NCBI GenBank assembly: GCA_014239335.1
Contig: JAAZZC010000142.1
Location: 1-40,403 of the forward strand
Reading direction: 5' to 3'
From: Verrucomicrobiales bacterium
Lineage (GTDB): Bacteria > Verrucomicrobiota > Verrucomicrobiia > Verrucomicrobiales > DEV007
DNA: 40,403 nt
Made by a program: the position numbers and the translations under genes. Positions 38,405 to 40,403 of the stretch are shown here, in pieces. Below the pieces are notes generated by a model that did not search any database, had not been told where the DNA came from, and was given only the letters and a program-made list of their open reading frames with translations. The first letter of the stretch is position 1. Every line of letters begins with the position of its first letter.

Positions 38405-38779
38405 TTACTCCTGAAGTATTTCTCTAAATTCATCGGGAGTTTCTGAAGGCAGCTCAACAGCAGCTCCTCCCTCAGAACTTTGCTCGTTCACTCTATCAGC
38501 CCTTACCCCTGAACCTCTGGGATCACTTAATCCACGTGCTTGAGCTGCACTCATTTTATTTTTGTGCTTTTCCGGATCAAAGTCTGCTTCTATTAACTCT
38601 GCTGTGAAGTGGGAAAAAAAACCTGACCCCATAAATAAAATAATTGCGACCAATAATACTTCGCCTTTCTTTGGTCTAAGTCTCGGATTGCGATGTCTTT
38701 TAGCGAAAAATATAACAATCCCAATAGAAACGATCACGCAAATGATCATGAAAAGATAAAAATATTTTGGGAAATACAT
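38405..38779 (-). CDS. Hypothetical small membrane protein
   Basis: Two hydrophobic segments then a polar tail; stop codon directly abuts the stop codon of the DUF58 gene. Confidence 0.55.
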   Translation of the reverse strand: MYFPKYFYLFMIICVIVSIGIVIFFAKRHRNPRLRPKKGEVLLVAIILFMGSGFFSHFTAELIEADFDPEKHKNKMSAAQARGLSDPRGSGVRADRVNEQSSEGGAAVELPSETPDEFREILQE

Positions 38780-38834
38780 TAGATTTAACTATTACACCAT
38801 CTAGGAGTAAATTCATCAAAAATAATTAACACGT

Positions 38835-40073
38835 ATGACCCAAGACAATCCCAAAAAGAAGAACGGATTTAAACCGGGCCCATTTGAATATCACGAAGAA
38901 ATAGAAGTAGAAATTTCCAGCCTGACAAATATGGGACAGGGAATTGCAAGAACTGACAAAAACTGGGTTGTCTTAGTACCTTTCTGCGTGCCTGGAGAAA
39001 AAGTAATTGCTCGCATTTATCGTAATCAAAAAAATTACAGCGAAGCAGATTTACTAAGGGTCATTTCACCCTCCCCTCATAGAGTCAATCCGGAGTGTAA
39101 TATTTTTGGATCATGTGGAGGATGTCAGTATCAACATATCAAATACCCCGAACAATTAAGATGGAAAAAAAAGCAAGTCGAAGAGCTACTCTTACACATG
39201 GCCGGCATCACATGCGAAGTAGATGAAGTCACCCAATCTCCTCAGAAATATTCTTATCGAACAAAATTAACTCCACACTTTAATAAACCGAAAGATGGTG
39301 TAATGGGACCAATTGGCTTTCAACAACCTGGACGAAGATCACTAGTGGACGTGGAGACTTGCCCGATTGCACACCAAATAATTAATGACAATCTGAAAGA
39401 CATAAGAAAGAAAGTCAAAGAGAACGCAAGTGACTACAAAAGAGGATCGACTCTTCTCATTAGGGTCGACTCAAACGGACAAATACACACAGAACCTGAC
39501 TCTATTGCCGTTGAAAAAGTTGGCTCCATGGAATTTCATTTTCCTGCCGGCAGCTTCTTTCAGAACAACGCATCAATACTAGAAGATTTCACTAATCATG
39601 TTAAGTCAGAGGCAAAGTATGCTGGGCAGAGGCATCTAGTCGATGCGTATTGTGGGGCCGGTCTCTTCTCATTAACTTCAGCCAGTGAATTTGAGAGTGT
39701 AATAGGAATTGAAGTCTCTGTACATTCGATCAAATGGGCTAAGTTCAATGCAAATATTAATCAAATATCAAACGCATCGTTTCTTGCAGGCAAAGTAGAA
39801 GATTTATTCAAAGATGTGGATGTAACAGGAGATGAAACGACCGTTGTAATAGATCCTCCAAGAAAGGGCTGTAGCGAGGATTTTTTAGATCAGCTTTTCG
39901 AATTCTCACCAGATACGGTAATCTATGTATCATGCAACCCAGCGACTCAAATGAGAGATCTAAAATTATTTCTTAAATCTGGATATAAACTAAAAAGGGT
40001 AATGCCATTTGACCTTTTTCCACAAACTAAGCATCTGGAATGCGTTATGACACTTAGCCGAAACAAACATTAA
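38835..40073 (+). CDS. 23S rRNA (uracil-C5)-methyltransferase family (RlmD/RumA-like) with TRAM domain
   Basis: TRAM-like EVEISSLTNMGQGIAR..; Cys cluster CNIFGSCGGCQYQH; FPAGSFFQNN, VDAYCGAGLFSL, VIDPPRKGC, VIYVSCNPATQMRDL. Confidence 0.93.
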   Translation: MTQDNPKKKNGFKPGPFEYHEEIEVEISSLTNMGQGIARTDKNWVVLVPFCVPGEKVIARIYRNQKNYSEADLLRVISPSPHRVNPECNIFGSCGGCQYQHIKYPEQLRWKKKQVEELLLHMAGITCEVDEVTQSPQKYSYRTKLTPHFNKPKDGVMGPIGFQQPGRRSLVDVETCPIAHQIINDNLKDIRKKVKENASDYKRGSTLLIRVDSNGQIHTEPDSIAVEKVGSMEFHFPAGSFFQNNASILEDFTNHVKSEAKYAGQRHLVDAYCGAGLFSLTSASEFESVIGIEVSVHSIKWAKFNANINQISNASFLAGKVEDLFKDVDVTGDETTVVIDPPRKGCSEDFLDQLFEFSPDTVIYVSCNPATQMRDLKLFLKSGYKLKRVMPFDLFPQTKHLECVMTLSRNKH

Positions 40074-40077
40074 CAAA

Positions 40078-40403
40078 CTAAGACCTCAACAGAGAGAGCC
40101 AACCTACAATTAAAAACGCTCCACCTAAAGGTGTTACAGGACCGAGAAAGGAAAGTTGATAAAGAGCCAATAAATATAAACTCCCACTGAAACAAATTAT
40201 TCCCACAACAAAACAAAACCATGAAAGCTTATTGAAAGCCTTCAAAGAAAACGTAATTACCAATAAGACCACAGCGTGAATCAAATGATAAAAAACAGCA
40301 GTTTTCCAAACATCCAAATTCCCATTACCCTCTAGAGTCCCCTTCAAAGCGTGCGCGCCGAATGCTCCCAACAGCACACCAAGAGCACCAATAATAACCA
40401 CTA
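40078..40403 (-). CDS. DUF423 family membrane protein, N-terminus cut by window edge
   Basis: ALGVLLGAFGAHALKGTLEGNGNLDVWKTAVFYHLIHAVVLLVI; LYLLAL..LGPVTPLGGAFLIVGWLSL; frame open to the last bases. Confidence 0.9.
   Translation of the reverse strand, partial: VVIIGALGVLLGAFGAHALKGTLEGNGNLDVWKTAVFYHLIHAVVLLVITFSLKAFNKLSWFCFVVGIICFSGSLYLLALYQLSFLGPVTPLGGAFLIVGWLSLLRS

Noticed and set aside
1-40403. CRISPR array, integrase, transposase or prophage genes
   Set aside because: No regularly spaced repeats, no transposase/integrase motifs and no phage structural genes seen in any ORF.

Overview
This 40.4 kb window is AT-rich, gene-dense bacterial chromosome, consistent with a marine Verrucomicrobiota/PVC-type organism. 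That assignment is an inference from protein architecture: lamin-tail/CotH giant protein, Tat-secreted Gfo/Idh/MocA oxidoreductase, type I sulfatase. I call 36 protein-coding genes; the first (kamA) and last (DUF423) are cut by the window edges. Most are housekeeping or biosynthetic: kamA, an RlmI-like methyltransferase, gatC-gatA, rnhB, lspA, 5-FTHF cyclo-ligase, ApaG-like, thiD, pyruvate carboxylase, HU-like, trpA-dapF-dapA-dapB-folK-panB, accA, acpP, thiH-thiS, an AI-2E-family transporter, MoxR-DUF58 and an RlmD/RumA-like methyltransferase. The accessory part is a divergent sulfatase / secreted oxidoreductase pair and a 2564-aa secreted CotH / beta-helix / lamin-tail protein. No CRISPR, tRNA, rRNA, transposase or prophage was seen. 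The best second-look items are: (i) a GC-rich, strongly foldable element (11277-11345, plus an abutting hairpin to 11368) and a nearby operator-like palindrome between the sulfatase and oxidoreductase; (ii) two tandem uncharacterised coiled-coil proteins with near-matching C-terminal membrane anchors; (iii) a LysM protein with a YkuD-like C-terminus that appears to lack the catalytic His and Cys; (iv) a 13-A run inside the AI-2E-family transporter gene. No complete, clearly novel multi-gene system could be demonstrated from sequence alone.
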